The notes: generated from the letters alone by a model not told the origin. A DNA stretch of 64,000 nucleotides from Leeuwenhoekiella polynyae (GCF_042683665.1 NZ_JBHUOO010000016.1); one strand, 5' to 3'; numbered from the stretch's first letter, positions 18,609 to 28,198 are shown. Made by a program: numbers and translations.

Positions 18609-19349
18609 TTAATGGCTGTTTGTTTTTAAAAGTTCCGGGAACTTTTCTTTAAATCGGTTGATTCTCGGTATCGAAACCTTTTGGATGTATGGGTTTTCGG
18701 GGTGTTGTACCTCGTAGTTCTGATGATAGCCTTCTGCTTCCCAGAATTTTTCAAAAGGTTTTACCTCCGCAGCAACCGGTTCTCCCAGTTTTTGAGCTAA
18801 AGCCGCTTTCTTTTCTTCTATAATTTTCTTTTCGGCATCATTCTGATAAAAGATAATAGAGCGGTATTGCGATCCGTGATCTGGCCCCTGACCGTTCACT
18901 TGTGTGGGGTTTTGAGAACCAAAGTACACATCCACCAGCTGACTGAAGCTGATAACTTCAGGATCGTAAATTACTTTTACCGCTTCGGCGTGACCCGTTT
19001 TACCGGTGTTGCTGTCTTCATACGTCGGGTTTTTGGTATGACCCCCGGCATATCCTGAGATCGCTTCGTCAACCCCTTTTACGCTTTCATAAACTGCTTC
19101 AACACACCAGAAACATCCACTGGCAAAATAAGCCGTAGCCCGATCCTGATTTTGGGGAGCTGTAGCATCGCTTTGCTCAGGTTCCGCCATGGCTTCTGAT
19201 GCAGTACCGTCTGTATTCAAGGCCAGTTCAGGGGTAGTTGCTACCGCTGCGCTGTCTGTATGTTTAGGAGCATTATCACAGCTGGTAAAGAATAAGCTCA
19301 AGGCTATCATTCCCGCTAGTAATGCTGATAAGATGATTCTATTTTTCAT
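18609..19349 (-). CDS. msrA: peptide-methionine (S)-S-oxide reductase, lipoprotein form
   Basis: The product has 246 residues. The signal peptide ends LFFTSC, so Cys24 should be lipidated and the enzyme faces the periplasm. A linker of about 45 residues follows. The MsrA domain starts near residue 70 with FASGCFWCVEAV: Cys79 is the catalytic cysteine and Phe-Trp the substrate platform. It goes on with GYAGGHTKNPTYEDS, TGHAEAV and GSQYRSIIF, all conserved. It reduces S-methionine sulfoxide in proteins. No MsrB domain is fused. A thioredoxin-like protein at 23850-24470 might supply electrons, but it is 4 kb away and the link is only a guess. A clear terminator follows. Confidence 0.95.
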   Translation of the reverse strand: MKNRIILSALLAGMIALSLFFTSCDNAPKHTDSAAVATTPELALNTDGTASEAMAEPEQSDATAPQNQDRATAYFASGCFWCVEAVYESVKGVDEAISGYAGGHTKNPTYEDSNTGKTGHAEAVKVIYDPEVISFSQLVDVYFGSQNPTQVNGQGPDHGSQYRSIIFYQNDAEKKIIEEKKAALAQKLGEPVAAEVKPFEKFWEAEGYHQNYEVQHPENPYIQKVSIPRINRFKEKFPELLKTNSH

Positions 19350-19479
19350 AGCACGTTTTACCTATAAACGCAATTCCTCTTGCGTTGGTTTTATAGACGC
19401 AAAGTTGCAGCTAAACTTTCTTAAGACCATGCTAATTTTTTCTGCTTTTTGATAAACTATTGATAAAGTACATGAAGAG

Positions 19480-21960
19480 ACTTTTTCTTTTCTGAATCCG
19501 AAGGATTTAGTTTCCTTTTGGTCCGTTTAACGACAGCATCCCGTTAAGAATTCCTGAAGCCTTGGAACGAATTTAGGAATGCTGTTGAGGTTCTTACTAA
19601 AGATTCAAAAATCAGTTTGGTACTGGTGTTCTATTAGAATTTAGATTGTATATAATATTCAGAAGATTAAAACTATACGTATTTATACCCGAAGGGTTAA
19701 ACGAATTATTCTCCCTCGGTTCAGAATAGGCGTGAGGGCAGAGCGTTAAGGAAAGGTCTAGTAGACCTTTTTAGCGAATGAGCCAGGTGGCGCGTTGGCT
19801 TTGGAATGGACTACTTTATTTTAAGTAAAATTTACTCTTAGAAAAATTGGAATAAAGACGCGGAGCTGACGAGCCGGTTTTCGACCGTACAACGGCTTTG
19901 TAATGGGAGTGCCCTATACCACAAGACTAAATCCAGGATTCAAGACAGTTCTTCAAATTTAATCTCGATTATCGAGCGAAAAATTCCTTAGCGAGGGCGT
20001 CGTTTCTTTTGTTGAGCCTGCCCTGAGCGATAGCCGAAGGGTTTCTTTAGACGAGGCAAATCGACGACAGGAGATTCACGAGCTCCCGTAAACTAATAAT
20101 CACGCGAGTAAAGAAAATGAACAGAACATGATTAGAAGTAAGCACTATTCAAATCTCCGTTAGGAGATCAAACAACACCTCATTAGAAGATATAACTGCT
20201 ATTCATCTTCCTGTTCTTTTGCCTTGATGCCAAAGAACCAATCTACCTCCCGGCAGGCAGGAAGATCAAGGCTTACATGAGCTTCTCTAAATTTTATGTT
20301 CCCTCCGCTGCATACGCTTAACTCGGCCGTTGGCCTCAAACAGAAGCGCCTGCTACGCTACACTCCCTGCAAATTTGACGAGAACCTCCTGATAGGCCAT
20401 TACTGACGTTTTATTAGACTTGAGACGGTAGAAGGTAGATACAAGAATAAAACTCTACGTATCCATACCCGAAGGGTTAAACGAATGCCCTTCCCTCGGT
20501 TCAGAATAGGCGAGAGGGCAGAGCGTTAAGGAAAGGTCTAGTAGACCTTTTTAGCGAATGAGCCAGGTGGCGCGTTGGCTTTGGAATGGACTACTTTATT
20601 TTAAGTAAAATTTACTCTTAGAAAAATTGGAATAAAGACGCGGAGCTGACAAGCCGGTTTTCGCCCTAAGGCGAAAAATTCCTAAGCGAGGGACTCTTTT
20701 CTTTTGGTTCGTTTTCTTTGGAGAAGCAAAGAAAATGAACAGAACATGATTAGAAGTAAGCACTATTCAAATCTCCGTTAGGAGATCAAACAACACCTCA
20801 TTAGAAATCTAACTTCTATTCATCTTCCTGTTCTTTTGCCTTGATGCCAAAGAACCAACCTACCTCCCGGCAGGCAGGAAGATCAAGGCTTACATGAGCT
20901 TCTCTAAATTTTATGTTCCCTCCGCTGCATACGCTTAACTCGGCCGTTGGCCTCAAACAGAAGCGCCTGCTACGCTACACTCCCTGCAAATTTGACGAGA
21001 ACCTCCTGATAGGCCATTACTGACGTTTTATTAGACTTGAGACGGTAGAAGGTAGATACAAGAATAAAACTCTACGTATCCATACCCGAAGGGTTAAACG
21101 AATGCCCTTCCCTCGGTTCAGAATAGGCGTAGGAAGCTCCGAAGGACAGGAGCGGTAGCGACGCGGAGCTGACAAGCCGGTTTTCGCCCTAAGGCGAAAA
21201 ATTCCTTAGCGAGGGGCTCTTTTCTTTTGGTTCGTTTTCTTTGGAGAAGCAAAGAAAATGAATGAAACATGATTAGAAGTAAATCTTACTCAAATCTCCG
21301 TTAGGAGATCAATCAACACCATTAGAAGATCTAATTTCTATTCATCTTCCTGTTCTTTTGCCTTGATGCCAAAGAACCAAAAGATCAAGGCTTACAAGAC
21401 GGTATCTAAATTTTTCGTTTGCTGCACTGCATGCGCTTAACTCGGCCGCTCTGGCGGCCTCAAACAGAACCGCCTGCGACGTTCCGCTCACATCAAATTT
21501 CACGATACCTTCTTGTAGGCCGTTTCCAAAATCAGAACTAAGAATTCTATTCTTTAGCCTTCTTTTTCTTCAATATAGCAAAAAGTCCCCGTTAAGAATT
21601 TCTGAAGCTATTCTGGTCCGAATGAATTTTGATTTCGTTTAAATCTTTGGGTGAGAATTTTCAATAGAACCGTAAAACGGCCTACTTTTTAGATCTGTAG
21701 TAAAACAAGCGGGCGCCGCAGCGATGGGCAGTAGAGCTTGCATCCGACGAGTGCAACGAGAGGAATGCACAGGCGCAGCGGTTTGCTATCCGCAGGCAAA
21801 GGCGTTTGCGTAGTTTTCAAAGATGTAAAAATAAGCCTAGACTTTTTTGATTCTTTTTTGGGCGATGCAAAAAAGAATGAAACATCAATGGAAGTAAGTA
21901 CTACTCAAATCTCTGATAGGAGATCAAACAACACCTCATTAGAAGTAAATAATATGAAAA
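19480..21960. repeat. array of modular hairpin-rich intergenic repeats (array 1)
   Basis: A 2.5-kb stretch without a credible gene, built from shared modules in the order C-D-E-A-B. C is a self-complementary TTTTCTTT...AAAGAAAA block. D holds TTCTTTTGCCTTGATGCC. E holds CTTAACTCGGCCG...CAAACAGAA. A holds CCCGAAGGGTTAAACGAA...CCCTCGGTTCAGAATAGGC. B holds AAAGGTCTAGTAGACCTTT plus GGCGCGTTGGC. B is identical over 130 bp at 19741-19870 and 20521-20650. C-to-A is repeated almost unchanged at 20111-20510 and 20729-21129. A degenerate round covers 21230-21560. A further motif, CCCGTTAAGAATT, is at 19550, 21588 and 23568. Confidence 0.85.
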
Positions 21961-21966
21961 CCAAAA

Positions 21967-22725
21967 CTACTTTGCATAAAACCCATCAGGTTTGGCATCT
22001 TTGCTCAGAGTCGCATGCTCAAATAAAACGGTGTTTCGCGGTTGGGTAAGAGCGCCGTTTTCGGTAGCATACCAACTGATGCTTTTGGGCAATAGCATGC
22101 CGTTAACCGGGGTCCATGCTGCATAAGAAATATAACTGATGCGGTCTGATTTTTTGGCAGCGCCAAAAGTAGCCGTATAGCCCAACCAACGCATCTGGTA
22201 GGTTTCGGAGTCGTAGTATAAATAATACTCGTCATTAGCAGAAGAACCAATGTTGGCTTCAAAACTTATTTTAATACCGGGATAGCTGGTGTCTGCTACC
22301 TGAAGGGCTTCAGTCTCTTCATAAATAATGCCCGGATCTGCCAGTACAAAAGGCATTGCATAAAAGTAGAACATCAGGTTGTGGTAAAACTCCGGATTAC
22401 CGGTATAGGTAGAATCCGGATTGGAAAGCCAGACTTCCTGACCGTCATAGCCCAACGTTGCCGTGCCGATCTCCAACCGGTCTTTTCGGGTATGCAGGTC
22501 GATGGTCTGTGTTTCTTTTTGGTCCTCTCCTTTAATAAGCGTATAGCTCAAGGTTTGAAAACTATTCCAGTTTTTCAAGGAGCCGTGTGCATCCAGCACT
22601 TGAGCAACGTTATCGGGATAAACGGTTGCGGTTTCTGTTTCCTCAGGAACAGCGGCTGTCTTCTTCGTTTTAGAATTGCAGGAAACGATACCGATAAATA
22701 GGGAAAGGAGTATAAACTTTTTCAT
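21967..22725 (-). CDS. lipoprotein of unknown function, DUF6503-like
   Basis: The product has 252 residues. The signal peptide MKKFILLSLFIGIVSC ends at Cys16, a lipid anchor. After a Thr/Lys/Glu-rich linker comes a domain with AHGSLKNWNSFQTLSYTL, LHTRKDRLEIG and YDGQEVWLSNPD, then YYLYYDSETYQMRWLGYTA and PKSISWY near the end. This resembles a family of beta-rich Bacteroidota lipoproteins related to LolA-like folds (DUF6503 as I recall; I could not check). It stands alone between repeat arrays 1 and 2, with array DNA starting within 100 bp on both sides. Its role at the envelope is unknown. Confidence 0.65.
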   Translation of the reverse strand: MKKFILLSLFIGIVSCNSKTKKTAAVPEETETATVYPDNVAQVLDAHGSLKNWNSFQTLSYTLIKGEDQKETQTIDLHTRKDRLEIGTATLGYDGQEVWLSNPDSTYTGNPEFYHNLMFYFYAMPFVLADPGIIYEETEALQVADTSYPGIKISFEANIGSSANDEYYLYYDSETYQMRWLGYTATFGAAKKSDRISYISYAAWTPVNGMLLPKSISWYATENGALTQPRNTVLFEHATLSKDAKPDGFYAK

Positions 22726-22789
22726 AAGAAATGATGGGTTGTAAGTGGGTTTAGTCTGTAGGAGCAGCGAATGCTTACAGGAGGAGGTG

Positions 22790-23845
22790 GTATTGAGATA
22801 TTAGACTTGAGACGTTAGAAGATAAATACAAGAATAAAAAGCATACGCATTCATACCCGAAGGGTAAACGAATTTTAAATTCCCTCGGTTCAGAATAGAC
22901 GAAGGAAGCTCCGAAAGTATACTAGTTTTTGATCTTATTAAAAATTTTAAAAGCGGCATATAGAAAAGATCTCGTAAAATTTGAAGTGAGGCTTCGTGAA
23001 ATTTACTGCTGTTTGACCCGCAGGGGAGTTCAGTAAATTTAGAAGCTGAACAATAAATTTAGAGATCGTTTCTTAAGCCTAGACTTTTTTGATTCTTTTT
23101 TGGGCGATGCAAAAAAGAATGAAACATTAATGGAAGTAAGTACTACTCAAATCTCTGATAGGAGATCAATCAACTCCTCATTAGAAATCTAACTTCTAAG
23201 CGTGTTTCTGTTCTTTTGCCTTGATGCCAAAGAACCAACCTACCTCCCGGCAGGCAGGAAAATCAAGGCTTACATGAGGTTCTCTAAATTTTTTGTTCCC
23301 TCCGCTGCATGCGCTTAACTCGGCCGTTGGCCTCAAACAGAACCGCCTGCTACGCTACGCTCCCTGCAAATTTAACGAGAACCTCCTGATAGGCCGGTAC
23401 TGGCGTTCTATTAGAATTTAGATTGTATATAATATTCAGAAGATTAAAACTATACCTATTCATACCCGAAGGGTTAAACGAATGATTATTTTCAATTAAA
23501 GAAAACTACGTTAATGAACTATAAATACTATTCTTTAGCCCTCTTTTCTTCAGTATAGCAAGAAGTCCCCGTTAAGAATTTTCGAAGCCTTGGAGAAAAT
23601 TTAGGGGACTACTTGTGGTTTTGCCCCTTAGGGCAAAAATACCTAAGAAAAGGCTCTTTTCTTTTGTTGAGCCTGCCCTGAGCGATAGCCGAAGGGTTTC
23701 TTTGGAGAAGCAAAGAAAATGAACAGAACATGATTAGAAGTAAGCACTACTCAAATCTCTGATAGGAGATCAAACAACACCTCATTAGAACTAGGCATTC
23801 CTCAATTCGAAAGAAGATCAACGTAAATCACACCCAAACATCAAA
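22790..23845. repeat. array of modular hairpin-rich intergenic repeats (array 2)
   Basis: About 1 kb with no gene. It contains module A-like copies at 22853-22910 and 23459-23485, the alternative C hairpin at 23096-23130, D at 23205-23270, E at 23300-23395 and a further C region at 23655-23730. In that last region a GAGCCTGCCCTGAGCGA-type palindrome is inserted. The modules are the same as in array 1 and array 3. Confidence 0.8.
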
Positions 23846-23849
23846 CCCC

Positions 23850-24470
23850 TTACTGCAACTCCTCTAAATAGGCCCTAAACTCCTTGGTATCATAATCTGC
23901 CATACCCAGATGGGTGAGGGCGAGTTTTCCTTCAGCATTGATCACAAGAGTTGTGGGCAGACTGCCGGTGTTGTACATCTCGGGCAGGTCGTAGGCAATG
24001 CGGTAAATGGGAAAGTCAAAGCCTTTTTTAGCTTTAAACGCCTTAGCTTTTTCAAAATCGGTATCAAAAGAAACCAGTACAAAGTTCACCTCGTCCTTTT
24101 TATCGGCATACAGATTCGCAATCCCTGGCATTTCAGCGATACAAGGCGGACACCACGTTGCCCAGAAGTTGATGAAATACGGCTTATGCGGCATCGCATC
24201 CAGAGAAACCAGTTGGCCCTCTTCGTCAAAAAACTGCACATCCAGATCAGCGGGATCGCCCGGTTCAACGGCGGTACTGTTTGCACCTTTTACCCGGGTT
24301 TTTCCTTCGGTATCGGGTACTTCCTTAAGTTTAGGGTTCATAATCCCTGTTTTAAGAATGCCGCGTTGCAGGGTTGCCATGATAGGTTTGTGTAAGCCTG
24401 TGGAATAAACCACAACCAGAACAGCGAAGAGGATTCCGTATTTGAGTAAGCGTTTTTGACGGGTATGCAT
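23850..24470 (-). CDS. TlpA-family membrane-anchored thiol-disulfide reductase
   Basis: The product has 206 residues. One hydrophobic segment near the N-terminus (about 10-26) acts as an anchor, and no lipobox is seen. A linker leads to a thioredoxin-like domain with FINFWATWCPPCIAEMP (Cys107 and Cys110), then NFVLVSFDTDFEKA and the cis-proline stretch GSLPTTLVIN. The catalytic part should face the periplasm and reduce disulfides, for example in cytochrome c maturation or redox repair. Which partner it has is not shown by neighbours: repeat array 2 lies downstream and the galM terminator upstream. Length and layout fit the TlpA/ResA group well. Confidence 0.85.
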   Translation of the reverse strand: MHTRQKRLLKYGILFAVLVVVYSTGLHKPIMATLQRGILKTGIMNPKLKEVPDTEGKTRVKGANSTAVEPGDPADLDVQFFDEEGQLVSLDAMPHKPYFINFWATWCPPCIAEMPGIANLYADKKDEVNFVLVSFDTDFEKAKAFKAKKGFDFPIYRIAYDLPEMYNTGSLPTTLVINAEGKLALTHLGMADYDTKEFRAYLEELQ

Positions 24471-24518
24471 AGCGCAAAAGTAGCGACTTTGTAGCGCTTT
24501 AAAGGTAACATAAGTAAC

Positions 24519-24545
24519 AAAAAAACCCTTTCATTGCTGAAAGGG
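24519..24545 (-). terminator. rho-independent terminator of the GH43-galM operon
   Basis: On the minus strand, CCCTTTCA-GCAA-TGAAAGGG is followed by seven T. It lies 120 bp after the galM stop, beyond the large stem-loop at 24555-24625. Confidence 0.85.
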
Positions 24546-24554
24546 CTCTTGATT

Positions 24555-24625
24555 GTAGATAAGCTGTTTCTGGTGAATTTTTGAAATTTAGTGAAGGATT
24601 AAAATTTCAAAAATGACTTATCTAC
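24555..24625 (-). other. nested two-arm stem-loop in the galM 3' untranslated region
   Basis: The outer stem is GTAGATAAG (24555-24563) with CTTATCTAC (24617-24625). The inner stem is ATTTTTGAAATTT (24577-24589) with its exact complement (24602-24614). The loop is 12 nt and an unpaired 13-nt bulge lies on one side only. It is too AT-rich and has no T-run in the right place for a plain terminator. Confidence 0.6.
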
Positions 24626-24665
24626 CTCAACACACACGAATAATTACGGTCACACCACAGGGTGT

Positions 24666-25847
24666 TTAGTTTGTTACCGAGAATTTATAGATCGAAACGG
24701 TCTCGTATTTTTCAGTAGGATTCAGCACAATGCTGGGGAAATCAGGTTGATTAGGTGCATCAGGAAAATGCTGGGTCTCCAGAGCAAATGCGGTTCTAAA
24801 ATCATCAGTAGCACCCGACTTAAAGGTGTTTTTACCTTCCATAAAGTTCCCGCTATAAAACTGTAAACCGGGTTCTTTGGTGCGGACTTCCATTGTGATT
24901 CCACTTGCATCCCCGGTAATCACAGCCGCTTTATGCAGGGGTTCAGGATCGGTTGCATTCAATACATAATTGTGATCATAACCTTTGCCAAAAGTCAGCT
25001 GCTCATTAGGCGTTTCGATACGCTCGCCAATAGTATGCGGAGTCGTGAAATCAAACGGTGTCCCTGCTACCGAATCCAGTTTTCCAGTAGGGATCAATCC
25101 GGCATCAACAGGGGTATACTGCCCGGCAGCAATCATCAGTTTATGATCAAGAATGCTTCCGCTGCCCTCCCCATTGAGGTTAAAAAAAGCATGATTGGTA
25201 AGATTTACCAGTGTTTTTTGATCGGTTGTAGCCTCATATTCCATTTGGAGTTCGCGGTCTGTAGTCACGCTATAGGTAACGGTTACATCTACATTCCCGG
25301 GAAATCCCATTTCCATATCGGTAGAGCGGTAGTTAAGGATCAAGGTTTGCGCGTTTGGCTGGCGTGCATCCCATACTTTATATTGAAACCCCTGATCTCC
25401 CCCGTGTAGTGCGTTATCACCATTATTAGTAGGCACCTGGTAGTCTTTTCCATCAAGACGGAATGCACCATTAGCGATGCGGTTACCCACACGCCCGATG
25501 GTCGCTCCAAAATAGGGTTCTGTGGCATTTGCAAATTCCTGTACGCTGCCCATACCCACGACTACATCGGTCATCGTTCCATTTTTATCGGGAACCCAAA
25601 GACCCACGATGCGTCCGCCATAATTGGTAAACGCCACCTCAATATGCTCATTTTTGATCCAGTAAAGGGCTGTCTTTTTACCGGCCATACTGCTTTTAAA
25701 AGCCTGCTCGTTGAGGGGCATTTCCTGTGGGGATTGCTGTTCGTTTTGCTGTGCGGTAGTTTCTTTACAAGAAGAAAAGCTTATGCCTAAAACAAGCACT
25801 AGGCATAAGCGGATGCACAAATTAGTGGTTAGGTTAATTTGCATCAT
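24666..25847 (-). CDS. galM: aldose 1-epimerase (mutarotase), lipoprotein
   Basis: The product has 393 residues. The signal ends ISFSSC, giving a lipidated Cys27. The mutarotase domain shows FTNYGGRIVGLWVPD, GATIGRVGNRIANG (sugar-binding Arg/Asn), NALHGGDQGF, LVNLTNHAFFNLNGEGSG (catalytic His region) and ETQHFPDAPNQPDFPS (catalytic Glu region). It interconverts alpha and beta anomers of aldoses such as galactose or arabinose, here outside the cytoplasm. Its start overlaps the end of the upstream hydrolase gene by 14 bp, which ties it to the same operon. A mutarotase next to GH43 and GH-A hydrolases fits release of free sugars from a plant or algal polysaccharide. Confidence 0.93.
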   Translation of the reverse strand: MMQINLTTNLCIRLCLVLVLGISFSSCKETTAQQNEQQSPQEMPLNEQAFKSSMAGKKTALYWIKNEHIEVAFTNYGGRIVGLWVPDKNGTMTDVVVGMGSVQEFANATEPYFGATIGRVGNRIANGAFRLDGKDYQVPTNNGDNALHGGDQGFQYKVWDARQPNAQTLILNYRSTDMEMGFPGNVDVTVTYSVTTDRELQMEYEATTDQKTLVNLTNHAFFNLNGEGSGSILDHKLMIAAGQYTPVDAGLIPTGKLDSVAGTPFDFTTPHTIGERIETPNEQLTFGKGYDHNYVLNATDPEPLHKAAVITGDASGITMEVRTKEPGLQFYSGNFMEGKNTFKSGATDDFRTAFALETQHFPDAPNQPDFPSIVLNPTEKYETVSIYKFSVTN

Positions 25848-26901
25848 TTAATTTTTTAATGAGATCCACCTCATCCTGACGATACGGAGTACCGTCTTTT
25901 CTAAACACATCGTGAAACCATTCTACCGGCTCATCCCCATTAGCTATAGGCGTATTCCATGCATAGATGGTGTTGGTTTTGCCATTTACAAGTCCCCAGT
26001 TGATCGCTCCGATCTTGTTTTCAGCAAGCATCGGTAAGGTGTTTGAAAAACGGCTGTCATTGGTGCGCGCCATATATTCGGTACAGATCATCGGGCGGTC
26101 ATGTGTTTTTAAAAGTTCAATTACACGGCGGTGCATAGCTGCATTTTCATAATCGTGATAGGTGATGATATCAGAATGTTGCGCCTGAAAGGTGTTGAGT
26201 TCCTTATAGCCCCAGCTCCATAAACCTACAGAAAGCGGTTGACTCGGGTTGACCTCACGCGCCCATTTAAAAACGTTGGTCAGCAAAGGAAGACTCTCGG
26301 TGTTCTTATCGTTATTTCCGGGTTCATTATACAAATCCCAGAACAAGACGCGCTCATCGTCTTTAAAGGTTTTGATAATATCCTGCACATAGGCTTTAAG
26401 TTCCGGTGAGTTTGCCAGCTCCTTAGAAGCCGGGTAGCCGGGATCTTGCATCCACCCACTGTTGTGCGTTCCTGTTTTAGGTTCGCGTTGTTTCCCGATC
26501 TTAGGATTGGCGTCCCAGACGTCATCAAAGATCACAAAGATGGTTTTGATGTGGTGTTTGTCGGCGATACTCAGGTAATCATCTACCCGATCTTTAAACC
26601 CTTCGTTATCAGACTTATACGCCAGACTGTGTAAATACACCCGCATCGTATTGAACCCAATACCTTCAGCATAACCCAGTTCGCGGTCTATAGTCTCCGG
26701 GTCATAGGTGTCTTCCTGCCACATTTCCAGTTGGTTGATTGCAGTGCTGGGTATAAAATTAGCGCCGGTGATCCAGTCGTGCTCAGCATACCATGCTTTT
26801 GCCTTTTCTTTAGACCATTTGTTAGCGTCTAGATTTGCACCGCTCTGGCTAAAGCCAAAAAAGCCAAGAGCGAGCGCAAAAATTAAGAGGGTTTTTTTCA
26901 T
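25834..26901 (-). CDS. clan GH-A glycoside hydrolase (cellulase/GH5-like)
   Basis: The product has 355 residues with a Sec signal peptide cleaved after GFSQ. It is a (beta/alpha)8-barrel type: the strand 4 end has FWDLYNEPG, whose Glu193 should be the acid/base, and the strand 7 end has MICTEYMAR, whose Glu275 should be the nucleophile. HDW and WSWGY stretches provide sugar-binding aromatics. Proteins of this sort are often named 1,4-beta-xylanase in Bacteroidota, but the specificity cannot be read from sequence. It lies between a GH43 gene (26 bp gap) and galM (overlap). Arabinose- or xylose-bearing glycans are plausible substrates by context. Confidence 0.85.
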   Translation of the reverse strand: MKKTLLIFALALGFFGFSQSGANLDANKWSKEKAKAWYAEHDWITGANFIPSTAINQLEMWQEDTYDPETIDRELGYAEGIGFNTMRVYLHSLAYKSDNEGFKDRVDDYLSIADKHHIKTIFVIFDDVWDANPKIGKQREPKTGTHNSGWMQDPGYPASKELANSPELKAYVQDIIKTFKDDERVLFWDLYNEPGNNDKNTESLPLLTNVFKWAREVNPSQPLSVGLWSWGYKELNTFQAQHSDIITYHDYENAAMHRRVIELLKTHDRPMICTEYMARTNDSRFSNTLPMLAENKIGAINWGLVNGKTNTIYAWNTPIANGDEPVEWFHDVFRKDGTPYRQDEVDLIKKLNDAN

Positions 26902-26927
26902 AATAAATAGCGTTAGTGTCCTTTAAA

Positions 26928-27959
26928 TTATTTTGAGGGTATCGGTTGTATCACTGAAGTAGGAAAGGGTGTACCTATATACGGGGTGCCGTCTTCCTGC
27001 CAGTACAGGCGTTGCATGCGCGGGGAGCGTTTGTTGCCGCAGCCTTCTCCGGGGTTGGAATTGGCGTGGTATAAGATCCAGTCTTCTTTTCCGTCAGGAG
27101 ATTTAAAGAATGAATTGTGCCCCGGGGCGTACACGCTGTTTTCTGGAGTTTGTTTAAATAGGGGTGCTTCTTTTTTGCTCCAGGCAGCGGCATCCATAGG
27201 ATCGTTTCCTGTGAGGCTCAACAGCCCCAATGCATAGTGATCGGTCCAGCAGCCACTCGCCGAAAACACAATAAACAGGTTCCCGTCGTGCTCTAAAAAC
27301 TGCGGTCCTTCATTTACACTTACATGCGCGGGATTACCGGCAGTACCCAGATCTCCGTTCAATTCCCAGGGGTAGGTAGGCGAACTGATCTTAATCCGTT
27401 TTCCTGAAATAGTAAGCGGATCGCTCATCTTTGCGATAAAAATATCCTGCTGCCCGTTCGTAGCTCCTTCCCAACCTGACCAAGCCATATAGAGTTGGCC
27501 CTTATACGTATACACGTTGCCGTCTATCGCCCATTTGTCTGAAGGTGCTGCGAGTTTACCTTTAAATTCCCAGTGATCATTTAAAGGGTCTGCAGTAGTA
27601 TTCTCCAATACATACATGCGGTGGTTTTCATTAGTGCCGTCATCTGCAGCCACATATACATACCATTTATGGTCTATATAATGAATCTCAGGCGCCCATA
27701 TATCTTTGCTATACATCGTATTTGCAGGAGGGGTCCAGATGGTTTTAGAAGCTGCATCCCTAAGGTTTGCAAGATTTTTGGTTTTCCAAAGCACCACACC
27801 GTTGCCCGTCGTATGGGTGTAGTAGTAATAGCCATCTACATAAACGCTAAACGGATCTGCCCCGGAATCTAATAAGGGATTCTGAAAAGTTTGCGCCTGA
27901 TTTCCCCACGAAAGGAAGAGGAACAGGATCACAATGGTGTGACTGATGGAGTATTTCAT
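26928..27959 (-). CDS. GH43 glycoside hydrolase (arabinosidase/xylosidase type)
   Basis: The product has 343 residues. I moved the start to the ATG at 27959, which begins MKYSISHTIV... and gives a signal peptide ending NQAQ; an upstream in-frame start at 28091 adds 44 residues without a signal-like profile. The five-bladed propeller triad is visible: Asp35 (GADPFSVYVDG), Asp146 (KWAIDGNVY) and Glu217 (VNEGPQFL). WAPEIHYID and YAPGHNSFF match other conserved GH43 stretches. It removes arabinofuranose or xylose side groups from polysaccharides; the exact bond is not readable. It is the first gene of an operon with the GH-A hydrolase and galM. A LacI-type palindrome lies just upstream. Confidence 0.9.
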   Translation of the reverse strand: MKYSISHTIVILFLFLSWGNQAQTFQNPLLDSGADPFSVYVDGYYYYTHTTGNGVVLWKTKNLANLRDAASKTIWTPPANTMYSKDIWAPEIHYIDHKWYVYVAADDGTNENHRMYVLENTTADPLNDHWEFKGKLAAPSDKWAIDGNVYTYKGQLYMAWSGWEGATNGQQDIFIAKMSDPLTISGKRIKISSPTYPWELNGDLGTAGNPAHVSVNEGPQFLEHDGNLFIVFSASGCWTDHYALGLLSLTGNDPMDAAAWSKKEAPLFKQTPENSVYAPGHNSFFKSPDGKEDWILYHANSNPGEGCGNKRSPRMQRLYWQEDGTPYIGTPFPTSVIQPIPSK

Positions 27960-27987
27960 AAGCATTAAGTACAACCGGCAACTAGCC

Positions 27988-27999
27988 GAAAACGTTATC
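27988..27999. promoter_or_regulatory. LacI-type operator candidate upstream of the GH43 operon
   Basis: GAAAACGTTATC is an 11-of-12 palindrome centred on ACGT, the shape bound by LacI/GalR regulators. It lies 29 bp before the GH43 start codon. No LacI gene is in the window, so the regulator would be elsewhere. Confidence 0.35.
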
Positions 28000-28154
28000 G
28001 TGACGAAATTCAGAAAATACGGAGTATTGGAGGTATTGGCTTGGCTCATTCTTGCAATAGATTGTTTCAAAATACCTGATTTTTCTGGCAAACGGGCACA
28101 ATGAGACGATTTGATGAACTTTGAGATTAAATTTTCTGAAGAAAAAAGGGTGAA

Positions 28155-28198
28155 CTGACAAAAGTCATAAAATAGGCTGAAGAGGTCTGGTACTTTTA
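28155..28198 (+). promoter_or_regulatory. FNR-like box and -7 element of the small membrane protein gene
   Basis: CTGACAAAAGTCAT (28155-28168) is a TGAC-N4-GTCA palindrome and the exact reverse complement of the box at 40055-40068. TACTTTTA (28191-28198) matches the Bacteroidota -7 element TAnnTTTG except for the last base. The box centre is 36.5 bp from the end of the -7 element, which places it near -41.5, the class II activator position. Confidence 0.6.

Noticed and set aside
19350..21966. Gene-free repeat DNA considered as an rRNA or tRNA region
   Set aside because: No rRNA core words or cloverleaf with an anticodon arm could be found; the GC-rich parts repeat in a way rRNA does not.
21738..22049. 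103-codon plus-strand frame before the DUF6503-like gene
   Set aside because: It runs through repeat-array DNA and into the 3' end of the minus-strand lipoprotein gene, and it has no recognisable features.
27960..28091. 44-residue N-terminal extension of the GH43 protein
   Set aside because: The internal ATG at 27959 gives a proper signal peptide, and the extension covers the operator-like site.
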